Assembly: GCA_008668455.1 (NCBI GenBank)
Contig: RQCD01000005.1
Span: 1-6,009, forward strand
Source: Clostridia bacterium
GTDB taxonomy: Bacteria > Bacillota > Clostridia > UBA1381
Direction: 5' to 3'
Length of the DNA stretch: 6,009 nt
Shown: one piece after another, positions 5,663-6,009 of the stretch
How positions within the stretch are numbered: position 1 is the first letter of the stretch
How the letters are laid out: each line of letters starts with the position of its first letter
Made by a program: the position numbers and the translations under genes
The notes under the pieces: model-generated
Seen by the model: only the letters and a program-made list of their open reading frames with translations
What the model was told of the DNA's origin: nothing
Databases searched by the model: none

Positions 5663-6009
5663 ATGAAGAAAATTTTGTTTATTTTTGCTTTTGTGATGCT
5701 TCTTTCCGGCTGCGGAGAAAATCCATGCGAGAATCATCTGACATTTCAGGAACCGCAGGGATCTGCCGCTCCTATCCCCGCCGCTCTGCCTAAAGAAATC
5801 CATGATTCAGAATTTTCCGCGCTTGATAACCGCGGCTCCGGCTGGGGGTTTAAAAAAGAAAAGGGACAAGAACCGGAAATATTGATAAAAACGCAGGAGC
5901 TTTTTCAAAAATATGACGCATTTTATCTCGATCCCAAGCGCACTAAAACCATCTATCTGACCTTTGATGACGGACCGACAAAATCAGTTACTCCTCGTGT
6001 TTTAGACAC
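5663..6009 (+). CDS. Lipoprotein polysaccharide deacetylase (CE4, PdaA-like N-terminus), 3' truncated by window end
   Basis: The reading frame is open from ATG5663 to the window end (115 codons seen), with AAAGG 10 nt upstream of the start. The N-terminus MKKILFIFAFVMLLSGC is a type II signal peptide with lipobox LSGC, so the mature protein would be lipid-anchored at Cys17 on the outer face of the membrane. After a Pro-rich stretch, NRGSGWGF at 56-63 and LFQKYDAFYLDPKRTKTIYLTFDDGPT (about 78-104) follow the pattern of PdaA-type enzymes, which make muramic delta-lactam in spore cortex. Here motif 1 is the standard TFDDGPT rather than the PdaA-style variant I recall. Only motif 1 of the catalytic domain is inside the window. 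It is divergent from the other deacetylase, and its last 57 nt are identical to that gene. Assignment to CE4 is firm; a PdaA role is tentative. Confidence 0.85.
   Translation, partial: MKKILFIFAFVMLLSGCGENPCENHLTFQEPQGSAAPIPAALPKEIHDSEFSALDNRGSGWGFKKEKGQEPEILIKTQELFQKYDAFYLDPKRTKTIYLTFDDGPTKSVTPRVLD
5953..6009 (+). repeat. 57-nt inverted repeat, copy 2, continuing past the window
   Basis: Exact inverse copy of 5217-5273, in the same codon frame of the lipoprotein deacetylase. The match has not ended when the sequence stops, so 57 nt is a minimum. The spacer between copies is 679 nt (5274-5952) and holds both N-termini, both start sites and the promoter region. Confidence 0.97.

Noticed and set aside
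5563..5793. Plus-strand open frame of 76 codons across the divergent promoter region
   Set aside because: It overlaps the deacetylase RBS region and runs out of frame through the lipoprotein gene, which has a proper signal peptide and CE4 motif.

Overview
The window looks like a piece of chromosome from an anaerobic, low-to-mid GC Bacillota, most likely a gut-type Clostridia. The evidence is a perfect CIRCE heat-shock operator, purine-rich GGAGG-type ribosome sites, sigma-A promoters with 17-bp spacers, an aminotransferase V / DUF3343 pair typical of Clostridia, and CE4 polysaccharide deacetylases with Gram-positive style anchors. I see no insertion sequence, phage, CRISPR, tRNA or rRNA. Assignment below class level is not possible from this sequence.

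Layout. Positions 1-137 are the flank of an unseen upstream gene. A biotin-protein ligase/repressor gene (birA, 138-1082, +) follows, with a doubtful start and an eroded KWPND active-site motif. A 16-bp-stem palindrome at 1098-1134 contains the CIRCE operator and probably also ends birA transcription. A consensus sigma-A promoter (1137-1165) and a good RBS then drive htpG, the bacterial Hsp90 (1190-3034, +), which ends at a strong terminator (3073-3120). Converging on it from the minus strand is a two-gene unit: a small DUF3343 protein (4260-4517) overlapping a cysteine-desulfurase-like aminotransferase V (3134-4273), possibly preceded by a 15-codon ORF coupled through an ATGA overlap. A minus-strand terminator (4589-4625) separates this unit from a membrane-anchored polysaccharide deacetylase (4682-5557, -). 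Across a 105-bp divergent promoter region lies the start of a second deacetylase, a lipoprotein (5663 to beyond 6009, +).

How the genes relate. Three functional blocks sit side by side: biotin attachment, HrcA-type heat-shock control of Hsp90, and sulfur or selenium transfer (PLP enzyme plus small Cys-bearing partner). The fourth block is envelope glycan de-N-acetylation by two divergent paralogs with different anchors.

The most notable signal is in the last block. The two deacetylase genes share a 57-nt stretch identical at every base, in opposite orientation (5217-5273 and 5953-6009), over the first catalytic motif. The second copy runs off the window end. This indicates very recent gene conversion or duplication. 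Because both copies are in frame at the same codons, inversion between them would swap the membrane-anchored and lipoprotein N-termini between the two catalytic domains. An assembly effect at the contig edge is the main alternative.
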